A stretch of 64,000 bases of DNA from Acidimicrobiaceae bacterium (GCA_002708935.1 PAPO01000014.1:47995-111994); one strand, 5' to 3'; positions 20,132-30,777 are shown, counted from the stretch's first letter. A program made the numbers and translations. Notes: generated from the letters alone by a model not told the origin.

Positions 20132-21184
20132 ATGCACAACTTTGGTTTGATGATTAGTTCGGGGGCTCCTATGCGGGCCGGGGGGCCAGATTTACCGAAT
20201 GGTTTCGGAGACATGGTCGCTCAGGCTCAGTGGGCAGAGGAAAAGGGTTTCGAATGTATCTGGGTCGGAGAGGGACGCCTAGCAAGCAACGGGGTCATCC
20301 CCATGTCAGTGATAGCGGCCTATACCAAGCGAATCAAAATTGGAAGCGGAATCTTGCCCTACCGGACTCGAAACCCGGCTTTACTCGCAGTGACGGCAAA
20401 AACTCTCGATGATCTCGCTCCCGGACGGATCAGACTAGGCCTAGGGGGCTGGTGGGAACCACTTGCCACCCGTGTAGGACTACCGAACGAGAGACCGTTA
20501 AAAGCAATGCGCGAAATCGTCACGGTCGTGCGGCAACTCCTCAACGGCGAAGAAGTCACTTACCAAGGCGAATTCGTCGATCTCGACAGTGTCAGGTTTG
20601 ACGGCTCGGCGGATGACTTTGGTAAGTCCTACCCCGTCGAAATTCATATTGGAGCAGTCCGCATGGGCATGTGTGCCCTGTCAGGAGAAATCGCCGACGG
20701 GTGTCTTCTCGACTTCCTTGTTCCGCCGTCATACAACGACGACGCCCTCGCTGCCTTCCAGCGTGGCGCTGAAAAGTCAGGTCGATCGTTAGATGATTTT
20801 CAAGTTCCTCAATTGATCGCAGTGTCCGCTAACAACGAAGATCCACAACAAGCAATCGATGATTGCAAGGAATTTCTTACTCAGTACATTGCGCAACAAC
20901 CTCACATAACCGAATTCTGCGGTGCCGACGAGGAACTTGTTGCCCGAATCAAATCAATCATGGGTTGGCCGGCGACAAAAGCGCAGATACACGAGGCAAT
21001 GAAACTTGTGTCAAATGAATTAACGCAAAGCGTCGCAGCATGCGGAACCGCATCTGATGCTCTCGATCGCATTTCAGAATGGGTGGACCACGGTTGCACT
21101 GAACCGGTTCTAACCCCCCTTGGACAAAATGCGTTCGGCACTCTAGAACAAATCGCTGATGCAGCAAACCTAGGTAGTGTCTAA
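20132..21184 (+). CDS. LLM-class (F420-dependent-like) oxidoreductase, paralogue of 11313..12350
   Basis: [51 protein letters not shown]. Confidence 0.8.
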   Translation: MHNFGLMISSGAPMRAGGPDLPNGFGDMVAQAQWAEEKGFECIWVGEGRLASNGVIPMSVIAAYTKRIKIGSGILPYRTRNPALLAVTAKTLDDLAPGRIRLGLGGWWEPLATRVGLPNERPLKAMREIVTVVRQLLNGEEVTYQGEFVDLDSVRFDGSADDFGKSYPVEIHIGAVRMGMCALSGEIADGCLLDFLVPPSYNDDALAAFQRGAEKSGRSLDDFQVPQLIAVSANNEDPQQAIDDCKEFLTQYIAQQPHITEFCGADEELVARIKSIMGWPATKAQIHEAMKLVSNELTQSVAACGTASDALDRISEWVDHGCTEPVLTPLGQNAFGTLEQIADAANLGSV

Positions 21185-21189
21185 GAGCA

Positions 21190-22062
21190 GTGAGCAAGAC
21201 AGACTTGGGTTCCGAACCCGTTCTCTCGGAAGAATTCGAAAACGCCTATAACCCCATCGGGGAACGCCTCCGGGCAGGTATTCGACAGATTCTGGTAGCA
21301 ATATTACTGCTTGTGATTGCAGCCACTCTTTGGGAGTTGGCAAAGCTCATCACAGGCACCGGTGATCGAACGATGCCACATGTTTGGGACATTCTTAGCT
21401 TCTTAGGAAGCACAACTTCGCAGAACGAGAATTACACCTGGTTCTTAGTCAAAAATGCCTGGTCAACAGCCAAAGCGAGTTTGATTGGTCTTCTTGTAGG
21501 AACCGCATTCGGATTAACCACAGGAATTTCGATATCCAGAAGCAAGTTGGTCGGCAATGGCCTCATGCCTCTCATAGTTGCTGCCCAAGCTGTTCCCATC
21601 GTAGCTATAGCCCCGGCATTAGTCCTCTGGCTCGGCACCGGCGGAGTGACAAAGACGGTAATCACAACGTATTTAACATTCTTCCCAGTTACGGTCGCCA
21701 CAGCTCGCGGTATCCAATCTGTTCCACAGGAAAGCCACGAATTGCTGCGAACATACGGAGCTTCTAAGCGAACCAGTTTGAGAATCCTAGAAATTCCGTT
21801 TGCCTCGCCTCTCATTTTTGTTGGGCTTGAAACTGCCGCTGCATTTTCAGTAGTCGGAGCGATCGTCGCAGAGTTGCCATTTGGGTCAAAGGAAGGCTTA
21901 GGCGTTGTCATCCTCACTTCTTGGCAGTTCTACATAACCGAACCCCGAGCGCTTTATTGTGTCGCTTTGACTTCATGTGTTTTGGGGGCAATTTTTGTTT
22001 TATCGGTGAGGCTGATCGCGTATTTCGCTCTCGGCCCCAGATCTCAGGGAGAAGTGCTCTAA
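21190..22062 (+). CDS. ABC transporter permease (SsuC/ThiX-like)
   Basis: TM protein with AQAVPIVAIAPALVLWLGTGGVTKTVITTYLTFFPVTVATARG. Confidence 0.85.
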   Translation: MSKTDLGSEPVLSEEFENAYNPIGERLRAGIRQILVAILLLVIAATLWELAKLITGTGDRTMPHVWDILSFLGSTTSQNENYTWFLVKNAWSTAKASLIGLLVGTAFGLTTGISISRSKLVGNGLMPLIVAAQAVPIVAIAPALVLWLGTGGVTKTVITTYLTFFPVTVATARGIQSVPQESHELLRTYGASKRTSLRILEIPFASPLIFVGLETAAAFSVVGAIVAELPFGSKEGLGVVILTSWQFYITEPRALYCVALTSCVLGAIFVLSVRLIAYFALGPRSQGEVL

Positions 22063-22064
22063 TC

Positions 22065-22859
22065 ATGACCGGGGAAAGTCAAACGCTTGGACTTCACGCT
22101 GCAAAATTAGGAAAGCGATTTTCCAGCAAGGGTGGAGATGTCCAAGCGCTAGAAGATGTAAATCTTGAAGTTCAACAAGGTGGGTTCATGTCGATCATTG
22201 GCCCATCAGGTTGCGGTAAATCAACTCTGTTAAGGGCCTTTTCCGATCTGGTCGAACCTTCAATAGGCGAAATTTCTGTAAACGGCAAAATGCCAGCAGA
22301 AGCTCGAGCCGCTCGCGAGTTCGGGGTGGTTTTTCAGTCGCCTAATTTATTGCCCTGGCGAACCGTCCTACGGAATGTCACTCTCCCTCTCCAAGTAATG
22401 GGCGTTGACCGCCCGACAAGAAACCAGACCGCCCATGAAATGCTCGAATTAGTGGGCTTGGGGTCCTTCGCTAGACACCATCCCTGGCAACTGTCTGGGG
22501 GCATGCAACAGAGAGTCGCAATAGCCAGAGCCCTTTCGACCAACCCCAGCGTTCTTCTAATGGACGAACCATTTGGGGCGTTGGACGAAATTACACGAGA
22601 CAGATTGAATCTCGAGTTGATGCGAATCTGGGGGCAGCTCTCCGCAACAATTTTGTTCATCACCCACAGCATCACTGAAGCAGTTTTTCTCTCTTCCCAA
22701 ATCGCCGTAATGTCAAGTCGTCCTGGGCGGATCACGGAATTGATTGACGTAAATCTCCCCTACCCCAGAAACGCTGAGACCCGTGACATGCCCGAATTTT
22801 ACGAACTCGTAATCGAAGTTCGTCGCGCCTTGGTCGAAGCCAGCGCCATCGCCTCATGA
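22065..22859 (+). CDS. ABC transporter ATP-binding protein (SsuB/ThiZ-like)
   Basis: GPSGCGKSTLLRAFSDL, LSGGMQQRVAIARAL, LLMDEPFGALDEITRDRLNLEL; ATG at 22065 preferred over 21921. Confidence 0.88.
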   Translation: MTGESQTLGLHAAKLGKRFSSKGGDVQALEDVNLEVQQGGFMSIIGPSGCGKSTLLRAFSDLVEPSIGEISVNGKMPAEARAAREFGVVFQSPNLLPWRTVLRNVTLPLQVMGVDRPTRNQTAHEMLELVGLGSFARHHPWQLSGGMQQRVAIARALSTNPSVLLMDEPFGALDEITRDRLNLELMRIWGQLSATILFITHSITEAVFLSSQIAVMSSRPGRITELIDVNLPYPRNAETRDMPEFYELVIEVRRALVEASAIAS

Positions 22860-23674
22860 CCACTGAAGACGTCGCTGTCATAAAGAACACCGAGTCTGGA
22901 GGCAGGGGGAGGAACCTGCCGATTGGTGTCGTGCTTACCCCAACCATTTTCTTTGCTTCGTTTCTTACGATTTGGGAATTAGCTGTCCGTCTCGGCGATG
23001 TACAGGTCCTAATGTTGCCGGCCCCTTCAGTTATCTGGAGCATGTTCGTTGAGGATTTCGGTCTCCTTGTGGAACTTGCCATCAACACAGGGATCGAAGC
23101 CGGCAAAGGTGTCTTAATCGGGTCTTTGATCGCGATTGGCTTAGCCGGTCTTGTGCACGGTATCCAATGGCTGAATCAAGGGCTTCTCAGCTACTCATCA
23201 ACCGTGAAAGCTCTTCCGGTAGTGGCCCTGTACCCGGTAATGACAATTTTTTTCGGAGTTACCTCCAAAGCAGTGGTAGCGATGGTGGCTGTTGGCGTCG
23301 CACCCATTATGTTCACTTTCGCTTCGAGAGGTTTCAGTGGCACCTCAGAACACGATGACCTCATGCGATCTATCTCAGCAAACTGGCGGATCCGAATGAC
23401 CGCTCTGGTACTCCCCCGTGCCCTTCCCTACGTCATGGCAGGTCTGCGGACGGCAGTGCCATTATCGATCATCATCTCCATCATCTCTGAGTACTTCGGT
23501 GGAAGTGTCTCAACCCTTGGTGCCTACATACGTCGGGAATCAACAATGCTGCATACGGTGCAGGTCTGGTCAGCGATTGTTATGGCCTGTCTATTAGGTG
23601 TTCTTGTTTTCGTAGCAGTTTCTCTACTTGATCGTTATTTCTTACGTTGGCATGCTTCACGTCGAGAAATTTGA
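22856..23674 (+). CDS. ABC transporter permease (SsuC/ThiX-like)
   Basis: TM protein; KALPVVALYPVMTIFFGVTSKAVVAMVAV; 4-bp overlap with ATPase gene. Confidence 0.85.
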   Translation: MTTEDVAVIKNTESGGRGRNLPIGVVLTPTIFFASFLTIWELAVRLGDVQVLMLPAPSVIWSMFVEDFGLLVELAINTGIEAGKGVLIGSLIAIGLAGLVHGIQWLNQGLLSYSSTVKALPVVALYPVMTIFFGVTSKAVVAMVAVGVAPIMFTFASRGFSGTSEHDDLMRSISANWRIRMTALVLPRALPYVMAGLRTAVPLSIIISIISEYFGGSVSTLGAYIRRESTMLHTVQVWSAIVMACLLGVLVFVAVSLLDRYFLRWHASRREI

Positions 23675-23757
23675 ACAGCAGTTTTCCTGAACGGCACCAA
23701 AAACTTCGATTAGGTTAAACCCTCAGTAGAAATTCATTCTGTTGGGAGGGGCCAACC

Positions 23758-24843
23758 TTGCAATCTTCAAGAATAAAACTCGTAGTGCTCTTTTTCGGGC
23801 TGTTCGGTCTATTAGCAGCTGCTTGTGGGAGTTCAGATGACTCTGGGAGTGCTGACGGAGGACCAGACAAGATAAAGCTGACGCTGCAATGGGTGACTCA
23901 AGCCCAATTTGCTGGATACCACGCTGCTTTGGATCAGGGATTTTATGCTGACGAAAATCTAGAAGTCACAATCCAGCCAGGCGGACCGGATATAAACCCA
24001 ATACAACTGTTGATCTCCGGCGATAGCGACATAGTGATACAACCCTTCGGCGTTGTTCTGACTTCCCGTGAAGCCGGTGCAGACGTGGTGAGCATGGGTC
24101 AAGTATTCGAAAGAGGCGCTTACAGACTGGTCTATTTCGATGATTTGGATATTGGAGGCGTACCCGACTGGGCAGGGAAGACCATTGGTCTTTGGGGTGG
24201 CTTCGAACCCAAAGTTTCAGCAGCTTTCGGTAAATTCGGAATGAACGTTGACGCAGACGCCAATATCTTCAGCCAAGGCTGGGACATGGTCGCGTTCCTC
24301 GATGGCCAATTAGATCTAGCTTCTGCGATGACCTACAACGAATACGCCCAAGCTCTCGCAGGTAACGAAAGTGACCGCGAGATACTCATGTGGGATCCGA
24401 ACGAGGAAGGAACAGCAACTCTTGAGGACTCCCTCGTGACCACTGAGTCCTGGTTGGCAGCTAACCCTGACATCGCTGAGAGATTCATTCGAGCGACAGC
24501 CCGCGGTTGGATTCACTGCAGAGACAACCCAGAAAGTTGTATCGAAATCGTCCTTGCTAATGGGACAGCGCTACCGCGTGACTTCCAGACTTGGCAAATG
24601 AACGAGGTCAACAAACTGTTGTGGCCCTCTACGAATGGTTTATTCAACCTGACTGACGGTATGTACCAGGAAACAGCAGACATCCTCTATAACTACGGGG
24701 TCATCGAGAGTCCTGCGTCGAAAGACTCATTCGATATGTCTCACCGTGATCGGGCGCTACGTAGCGAAAAGATGCCTGAGGGTGATCTGTACGGCAACAA
24801 CTTCAAACCAATGGATCTTGATCCACGAGAGCTATTTGGATAA
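23758..24843 (+). CDS. NMT1/THI5-like ABC substrate-binding lipoprotein
   Basis: Lipobox LLAAACGS; KIKLTLQWVTQAQFAGYHAALDQGFYADENLEVTIQPGG. Confidence 0.85.
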   Translation: MQSSRIKLVVLFFGLFGLLAAACGSSDDSGSADGGPDKIKLTLQWVTQAQFAGYHAALDQGFYADENLEVTIQPGGPDINPIQLLISGDSDIVIQPFGVVLTSREAGADVVSMGQVFERGAYRLVYFDDLDIGGVPDWAGKTIGLWGGFEPKVSAAFGKFGMNVDADANIFSQGWDMVAFLDGQLDLASAMTYNEYAQALAGNESDREILMWDPNEEGTATLEDSLVTTESWLAANPDIAERFIRATARGWIHCRDNPESCIEIVLANGTALPRDFQTWQMNEVNKLLWPSTNGLFNLTDGMYQETADILYNYGVIESPASKDSFDMSHRDRALRSEKMPEGDLYGNNFKPMDLDPRELFG

Positions 24844-24855
24844 CTGGAGGAAACC

Positions 24856-25686
24856 ATGGGCTCTGTTGTTAGAGCTGCACTAATTCAAACAACAGGGTTA
24901 CAGCCCTTAGAAGCAATGCTTGACCGGCAGACCTCCCTTTTACGGGAGGCTGCCGGAAAGGGCGCTCAGGTTGCCTGCTTGCAAGAGCTCGCAACCGGGC
25001 CATACTTCTGTCAGACAGAAAACCCAAAGTGGTTTGACCTGGCCGAAGAAGCCCCAAACGGGCCAACTACCAGCGCGATGCAAGAACTCGCTCAAGAACT
25101 CAACATGGTTCTGGTTGTTCCTCTATACGAGAAAGCAGACGGGTTTTATTACAACACTGCAGTTGTCATTGATTCTGACGGTTCATACCTAGGTAAATAC
25201 CGAAAAAACCACATCCCTCACGGCCCCAATTTCCAAGAGAAGTTCTATTTCAAACCGGGAAATTTGGGGTACCCAGTGTTTGACACCTCAATTGGCAAAG
25301 TCGGTGTCTACATTTGCTACGACCGGCATTTTCCTGAGGGAGCACGAGCATTAGGCCTTAACGGAGCCGAGCTAGTGTTCATCCCGTCAGCAACCGCTGG
25401 CCGATCAAGACAACTTTGGTTCACGGAACAACGGGGCCACGCTATCGCCAACCTCTATTTCGTCGGCACGATTAACCGTGTCGGAGTTGAGTCAGAAGGG
25501 CCCAACGAATTCTATGGTCACAGTTATTTCTGCGACCCCTACGGAGAGATAATTGCGGAGGCCGGGGAATCTGAAGAAGTCCTCATAGCTGATCTCGATC
25601 TTGCTTCAGTTCGTGAGACACGAATCGATTTGCTCTTTTGGAGAGACCGTCGCCCTGATACCTACGAACCCATAGTCGCGCCATAG
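24856..25686 (+). CDS. Nitrilase-superfamily carbon-nitrogen hydrolase (beta-ureidopropionase/N-carbamoylputrescine amidase-like)
   Basis: LQELATGPYF, GKYRKNHIPHG, GVYICYDRHFPEGARALGLNGAELVF; GGAGG RBS. Confidence 0.85.
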   Translation: MGSVVRAALIQTTGLQPLEAMLDRQTSLLREAAGKGAQVACLQELATGPYFCQTENPKWFDLAEEAPNGPTTSAMQELAQELNMVLVVPLYEKADGFYYNTAVVIDSDGSYLGKYRKNHIPHGPNFQEKFYFKPGNLGYPVFDTSIGKVGVYICYDRHFPEGARALGLNGAELVFIPSATAGRSRQLWFTEQRGHAIANLYFVGTINRVGVESEGPNEFYGHSYFCDPYGEIIAEAGESEEVLIADLDLASVRETRIDLLFWRDRRPDTYEPIVAP

Positions 25687-25711
25687 CGATCTACCGGATT
25701 TAGGAGGATTC

Positions 25712-27064
25712 ATGCACGCTTCCGAAGTCGTTGATCTTTGCCGCACATACTCATTGTTCGAATGGGGAACTCAGGATGTAAATCCTCTAGCAATAGACCG
25801 GGGCGAAGGCTGCTATTTATACACAATAGACGGTCGCGAAATTCTTGACTTTAACTCAATCGCTATGAACGTAAACATCGGCCATGGAGACCAGCGAATA
25901 ACCAAAGCTGTATCCAAACAAATGGAAAAAATTTCTTTCGTATCACCGTTCATGGTTACAGAAGTGCGAGCTGAAGTTGCAAAGAAACTGGCTGAAATCA
26001 CCCCAAAGGGTCTTACAAAGTCTTTCTTCACTCTGGCCGGCTCTGACGCCAACGAAGCCGCCATCCGAACAGCCAGATTGGTTACCGGAAGGAAGAAAAT
26101 CCTGTCCCGATACAGGTCCTACCACGGTGCAACCCATCAGGTTTTAGCACTGGGGGGAGACCCGAGACGTGAGCCAGTAGAAAGTGGCATGGGAGACATT
26201 GTTCGAATCCCGGACCCATACCACTACAGATGCCCCTGGATTACCGACGAGAAGGAATTCTGCAAATTTAACTTGGACCAGATTAAGCAGATTATTCAGC
26301 TCGAAGGACCACACACCATTGCAGCCATCATCGTTGAACCTATAACTGGATCAAACGGCTTGATAATTCCTCCCGACGGGTGGCTGTCAGGCCTTCGCTC
26401 TCTTTGCGACCAATACGGGATTCTTCTTATTTGCGATGAAGTAATGACTGGTTTCGGACGGACTGGTGATTGGTTCGCCGTCAACCACGAAGGCGTGACC
26501 CCCGACATCATGACCGTAGCCAAGGGCATGACTTCTGGATACCTGCCTTTAGGTGCATGTATCGTGAGCGACCAAATCGCCGAAGCAGTACATGACCGTC
26601 CCTTAGGCTCAGGTCTCACGTACCAGAGCCACCCAGTAGCGCTAGCCGCAGCAAATGCAACAATTCCCATTTATGAGACAGACAACCTGATTGAGCGATC
26701 ACAGGAAATGGGAAATTACCTGCTCAACGGTTTAAACGAACTGGCATCTCGTCACATTAGTGTTGGTGAAGTTCGGGGCAGTGGCTTATTCACGGCAATG
26801 GAATTGGTATATGACCAAGAAAGCCGCCTTGAGCTCTTCCCCCTGACGGGACCGACTGCTAAGGCAGACCAAGAGATGAAGAAGCTTTTCGCTGACGAGG
26901 GTCTCGCATGTGTTCTGCGCGGCCCTTATCTCTTCGCGAACCCTCCATTCGTGGTCGAACACCAACAAATTGATTGGGCTCTTTCTATCTTTGATAGAGC
27001 CTTGGATATAGCAGATTCGGCGACGGCCGCGGCTGGGGCTCCCATTCCGTCGCACTTCCAATAA
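25712..27064 (+). CDS. Class III (omega-amino acid type) aminotransferase
   Basis: SYHGATHQVLALGG, LLICDEVMTGFGRTG, VAKGMTSGYLPLGA. Confidence 0.88.
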   Translation: MHASEVVDLCRTYSLFEWGTQDVNPLAIDRGEGCYLYTIDGREILDFNSIAMNVNIGHGDQRITKAVSKQMEKISFVSPFMVTEVRAEVAKKLAEITPKGLTKSFFTLAGSDANEAAIRTARLVTGRKKILSRYRSYHGATHQVLALGGDPRREPVESGMGDIVRIPDPYHYRCPWITDEKEFCKFNLDQIKQIIQLEGPHTIAAIIVEPITGSNGLIIPPDGWLSGLRSLCDQYGILLICDEVMTGFGRTGDWFAVNHEGVTPDIMTVAKGMTSGYLPLGACIVSDQIAEAVHDRPLGSGLTYQSHPVALAAANATIPIYETDNLIERSQEMGNYLLNGLNELASRHISVGEVRGSGLFTAMELVYDQESRLELFPLTGPTAKADQEMKKLFADEGLACVLRGPYLFANPPFVVEHQQIDWALSIFDRALDIADSATAAAGAPIPSHFQ

Positions 27065-27077
27065 GGAGTAAACACCC

Positions 27078-28478
27078 ATGAAAACATTGATTAAGGGCGG
27101 AAAAGTTGTAACTGCGATCGAAACAATGAATGCAGATGTCATGATCGTGGATGAAAAGGTAGTAGGCCTTGTCGACTCCGACTCCGATATAAGCCGCTCA
27201 TTTTCTGAAGATGCTTTGGTAATCGATGCGACCGACAGGCTTGTGGTTCCTGGCGGGATAGACGTACACACTCATTTCGAATCCGAAGGTCAAATAGCAC
27301 CGGTCCTGGACACCTTTGAAACCGGGACGCGAGCATCCGCTTTCGGAGGCACGACGACGATAATTGACTTCGCATGGCGGGCAACCGGCGGCAGTCTTCT
27401 GGATGGTCTTGAGCATTATCACCAGATGGCCCAGGGCGACTGTGCCGTCGACTATGGCTTTCACATGATGGTGAACGAAGTTGACGACCAAACACCCAAA
27501 GAAATGGACATGCTCGTCGATGAAGGAATCACCAGCTTCAAGATGTTTATGGCGTATCCAGGCCGGATGTATTCCACCGACGCTCAATTGTTGACTTGTT
27601 ATCAAAAAGCCGGTGAAAACGGTGCACTTATCCAAATGCACGCAGAAAACGGCATCGCTATTGATGTTCTTAGAGATCAAGCGGTCGAAAACGGCCAGGT
27701 TGACCCCGTCTATCACTCATTAACAAGACCTGCCCTATTAGAGGCCGAAGCAGTGCATCGTTCAGTGGTGCTTGCAGAAATTGCCGGCTGCCCCCTCTAC
27801 ATCGTGCACCTTTCCTCAGCTGAAGCCCTTCAAGAAGTAGTTGCTGCTAGGGACCGAGGACTAAACGTATTTGCTGAAACATGCCCACAATATTTATTTC
27901 TTGACCTCACTGACCTAGAAAGGCCCGACTTCGAAGGATCAAAGTACGTTTGTTCACCGCCGCTTCGACCAAGCGATCATCAGGCTGAGCTTTGGAGAGG
28001 ACTTGCCACAAATGATCTCCAAGTCATTGCGACTGACCACTGCCCATTTTGCTGGACGCAAAAAGAGCTTGGCCGCGGCGACTTTCGAAATATCCCCAAC
28101 GGCATACCAGGCGTTGAACACCGCATGGAACTGATGTATCAAGGGGCGGTTGCCGAAGGCAGACTTTCCCTTAATCGGTGGGTGGACATGTGCTCTCGCG
28201 CACCAGCCCAAATGTTTGGCTTGTACCCGCGTAAAGGCACTATTGCACCCGGAGCCGATGCTGACATCGTGCTATTTGACCCGGACAGCCCCCATGCAAT
28301 TTCTGCCGATACCCACCACATGAATGTTGACTATTCCTGTTACGAGGGTCACGAAGTGACTGGCAAGGTTGACACAGTTTTGCTGCGCGGAAAAGTTGTA
28401 GTCGAAGGCACTGAATATCTCGGACGAGCAGGCGATGGACGATATATGTCACGCGGTCTATGCGACGGCCTCATCTAG
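27078..28478 (+). CDS. Dihydropyrimidinase/hydantoinase (cyclic amidohydrolase)
   Basis: VVPGGIDVHTHFE, GITSFKMFMAYPGRMY, IQMHAENG, IVHLSSAEAL, TDHCPF. Confidence 0.88.
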   Translation: MKTLIKGGKVVTAIETMNADVMIVDEKVVGLVDSDSDISRSFSEDALVIDATDRLVVPGGIDVHTHFESEGQIAPVLDTFETGTRASAFGGTTTIIDFAWRATGGSLLDGLEHYHQMAQGDCAVDYGFHMMVNEVDDQTPKEMDMLVDEGITSFKMFMAYPGRMYSTDAQLLTCYQKAGENGALIQMHAENGIAIDVLRDQAVENGQVDPVYHSLTRPALLEAEAVHRSVVLAEIAGCPLYIVHLSSAEALQEVVAARDRGLNVFAETCPQYLFLDLTDLERPDFEGSKYVCSPPLRPSDHQAELWRGLATNDLQVIATDHCPFCWTQKELGRGDFRNIPNGIPGVEHRMELMYQGAVAEGRLSLNRWVDMCSRAPAQMFGLYPRKGTIAPGADADIVLFDPDSPHAISADTHHMNVDYSCYEGHEVTGKVDTVLLRGKVVVEGTEYLGRAGDGRYMSRGLCDGLI

Positions 28479-28533
28479 TGGCGAAAACGAACACGTTCTT
28501 AAGCTGAGCGCGTCAAGAAAGTGAACTTGAGTT

Positions 28534-30762
28534 ATGTCATCTCGAACTGAAGATAACCGTCTTCTTCGCGGGGCAGGCCAATTCATGGAGAACATCGAAC
28601 TTGATGACGCCGCCTGTGTCTCCTTCGTCCGCTCGACATCAGCGCGGGCAAAGATACTTTCTATCGACACAGGCCCAGCGCTGGAACAACCTGGCGTGAT
28701 CGCGGTATTCACAGCAGCAGACATCGATTTAGACCCTTTCCCATCTCCCGTTCCTGCCAACAATCAACAAATGCTCCGCCCTTGGATAGCTGACAAAGCC
28801 GTTCGTTATGTAGGAGAAATTATTGCGATTGTTGTTTCAGACGCCGTCAAACAAGGGATCGACGCGGCAGAGCTAGTTGTCGTTGAATATGAAGATCTTG
28901 ACCCCATCATCAGCACAGAAGATGCTGTGGCAGACCTTGTGCTAGTCGACGAAAACACACCAACCAATATTTCTCTTGAACTAACCACCGGTAATGACGA
29001 GTCACTCTTCGATGATTGCGAAGTCGTTGTAAAGCAGCGAATCGTCAATAACCGGGTGGCGCCCTGTCCCATCGAAAGTCGGGGTGCTATCTCGCGTTGG
29101 GATGGATCGTCACTGCAACAATGGTCCACGACACAAAGTGCGCATGCTGTACGAGACGGCTTGTGTCGCATTTTTGAATTAAGCCCCGAGAACGTGCGCG
29201 TTGTTGTCCCAGACGTCGGTGGTTCTTTCGGAGCTAAACGGGGATTGTCGCCACCTGAAGTCTTGACCGCGTGGGTGGCGAGGAAAATTAAAGGTGCTGC
29301 TCGCTGGCACGAGAACCGGACGGAAGCCATGCTCGATCTCGGGCATGGCCGAGATCAAATCCAATACGCAGAACTCGGCGGTGACCAAGAAGGGAACCTA
29401 AAGGCATTTCGGGCCAGAGTGATTCAAAATTCCGGTGCCTACCCCGATGTTGGAAGCTTTTTACCTCGAATGCTGGGGGTTATGGGTGCTGGGCCGTACG
29501 CGATCGAAAATGTCGAAGTCAGCAGTCAATCAGTTCTCACTAACACCCCACCCTTGCTGGCATACCGCGGAGCGGGCCGTCCCGAGTCAACCAGCATGCT
29601 CGAACGAATGATGGACCTCTACAGTTGCGAAATTGCCGTCGATCCCGCAGAACTCAGACGAAAAAATCTCTTCACTGAAAGTGAAGTCGGTATCCCAACT
29701 GCGACTGGTGTGATCTATGACTCGGGTGATTACCCAGGTGCCCTTGAATCAATCTTGGAGACTGTCGGGTACAACAACCTTCGCGAGATCCAACAGAAAC
29801 GGCGCAGCGAGCAGCACTCAATCCAGCTAGGGATAGGGATCTCCTCATATGTTGAAATCACAAATCCCGGTGAAGAGGGCGAGTATGGGTGCGCCGAATT
29901 TCTCGACTCAGGTCACCTGGTCATTAAGACTGGTTCAGTAGCTCAGGGCCACAGCCACGGGACCGGCTATCGAGAGCTCGTAAGTCGCAGGCTTGGCATT
30001 GATGCGAGCCAGATCGATGTCGTATACGGGGATACTGCTTTAGTCCCGCGAGGAACCGGAACCGGGGGGTCGAAATCTACTCAAATCGGTGGTTCAGCCT
30101 TGCATCTAGCGTGTGAAGCATTGATCGACCAAGGGCGGGAACGTTCAGCAGAACTATTAGAAGCCAGCGTCGACGACGTTGTCTTCGATGCCGCATCCGC
30201 TCAATTCCACGTAGTGGGCACACCTTCCATCATGGTTACCTGGGCTGACTTAAATCAAACGGAACTACTGAAAGCTGAAGCGGATTACGTTGCCAATGGG
30301 GCGACTTTTCCATTTGGAGCACACCTTTGTTTGGTCGAAGTTGATCTGGAAACGGGTGAGGTCAAAATTCTTAGATACTTGGCTCTCGACGACTGCGGGC
30401 GCACACTTTCCCATTCGATAGTAGAAGGCCAAGTACACGGCGGAGTAGTCCAAGGGATTGCTCAAGCACTATTCGAAGAGTTCAAATACGACCAATACGG
30501 CAACCCGTTGACTACTAACTTCGCCGACTACGCCATCCCAGCTGCCGCGGATTTGCCGCGAATCGAAAGAATCCACCAGGAGACACCGACTGATAGGAAC
30601 CCTTTGGGAGTAAAAGGCATCGGTGAAGCACCAACAATCGGATCACCAGCAGCTGTCCAAAATGCGGTTATCGATGCAGTGTCCCATTTGGGCGTCCGCC
30701 ACATTGATATGCCACTGACCCCTGATCGGGTTTGGAGTGCCATCCAAGAAGCAACGAATTGA
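28534..30762 (+). CDS. CoxL-type molybdenum hydroxylase large subunit
   Basis: GGSFGAKRGLSPPEV, LAYRGAGRPESTSMLERMMD, GTGTGGSKSTQIGG, GVKGIGEAPTIG. Confidence 0.88.
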   Translation: MSSRTEDNRLLRGAGQFMENIELDDAACVSFVRSTSARAKILSIDTGPALEQPGVIAVFTAADIDLDPFPSPVPANNQQMLRPWIADKAVRYVGEIIAIVVSDAVKQGIDAAELVVVEYEDLDPIISTEDAVADLVLVDENTPTNISLELTTGNDESLFDDCEVVVKQRIVNNRVAPCPIESRGAISRWDGSSLQQWSTTQSAHAVRDGLCRIFELSPENVRVVVPDVGGSFGAKRGLSPPEVLTAWVARKIKGAARWHENRTEAMLDLGHGRDQIQYAELGGDQEGNLKAFRARVIQNSGAYPDVGSFLPRMLGVMGAGPYAIENVEVSSQSVLTNTPPLLAYRGAGRPESTSMLERMMDLYSCEIAVDPAELRRKNLFTESEVGIPTATGVIYDSGDYPGALESILETVGYNNLREIQQKRRSEQHSIQLGIGISSYVEITNPGEEGEYGCAEFLDSGHLVIKTGSVAQGHSHGTGYRELVSRRLGIDASQIDVVYGDTALVPRGTGTGGSKSTQIGGSALHLACEALIDQGRERSAELLEASVDDVVFDAASAQFHVVGTPSIMVTWADLNQTELLKAEADYVANGATFPFGAHLCLVEVDLETGEVKILRYLALDDCGRTLSHSIVEGQVHGGVVQGIAQALFEEFKYDQYGNPLTTNFADYAIPAAADLPRIERIHQETPTDRNPLGVKGIGEAPTIGSPAAVQNAVIDAVSHLGVRHIDMPLTPDRVWSAIQEATN

Positions 30763-30777
30763 CTTAAGGAGAAACCA

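Noticed and set aside
11313-21184. RutA-type pyrimidine monooxygenase assignment for the LLM proteins
   Set aside because: No RutB-F partners nearby and motifs look like F420-type LLM proteins; left as a generic LLM call.
21921-22064. N-terminal extension of the 21921..22859 ATPase ORF
   Set aside because: Lies inside the upstream permease in another frame; ATG 22065 starts a normal ABC ATPase.
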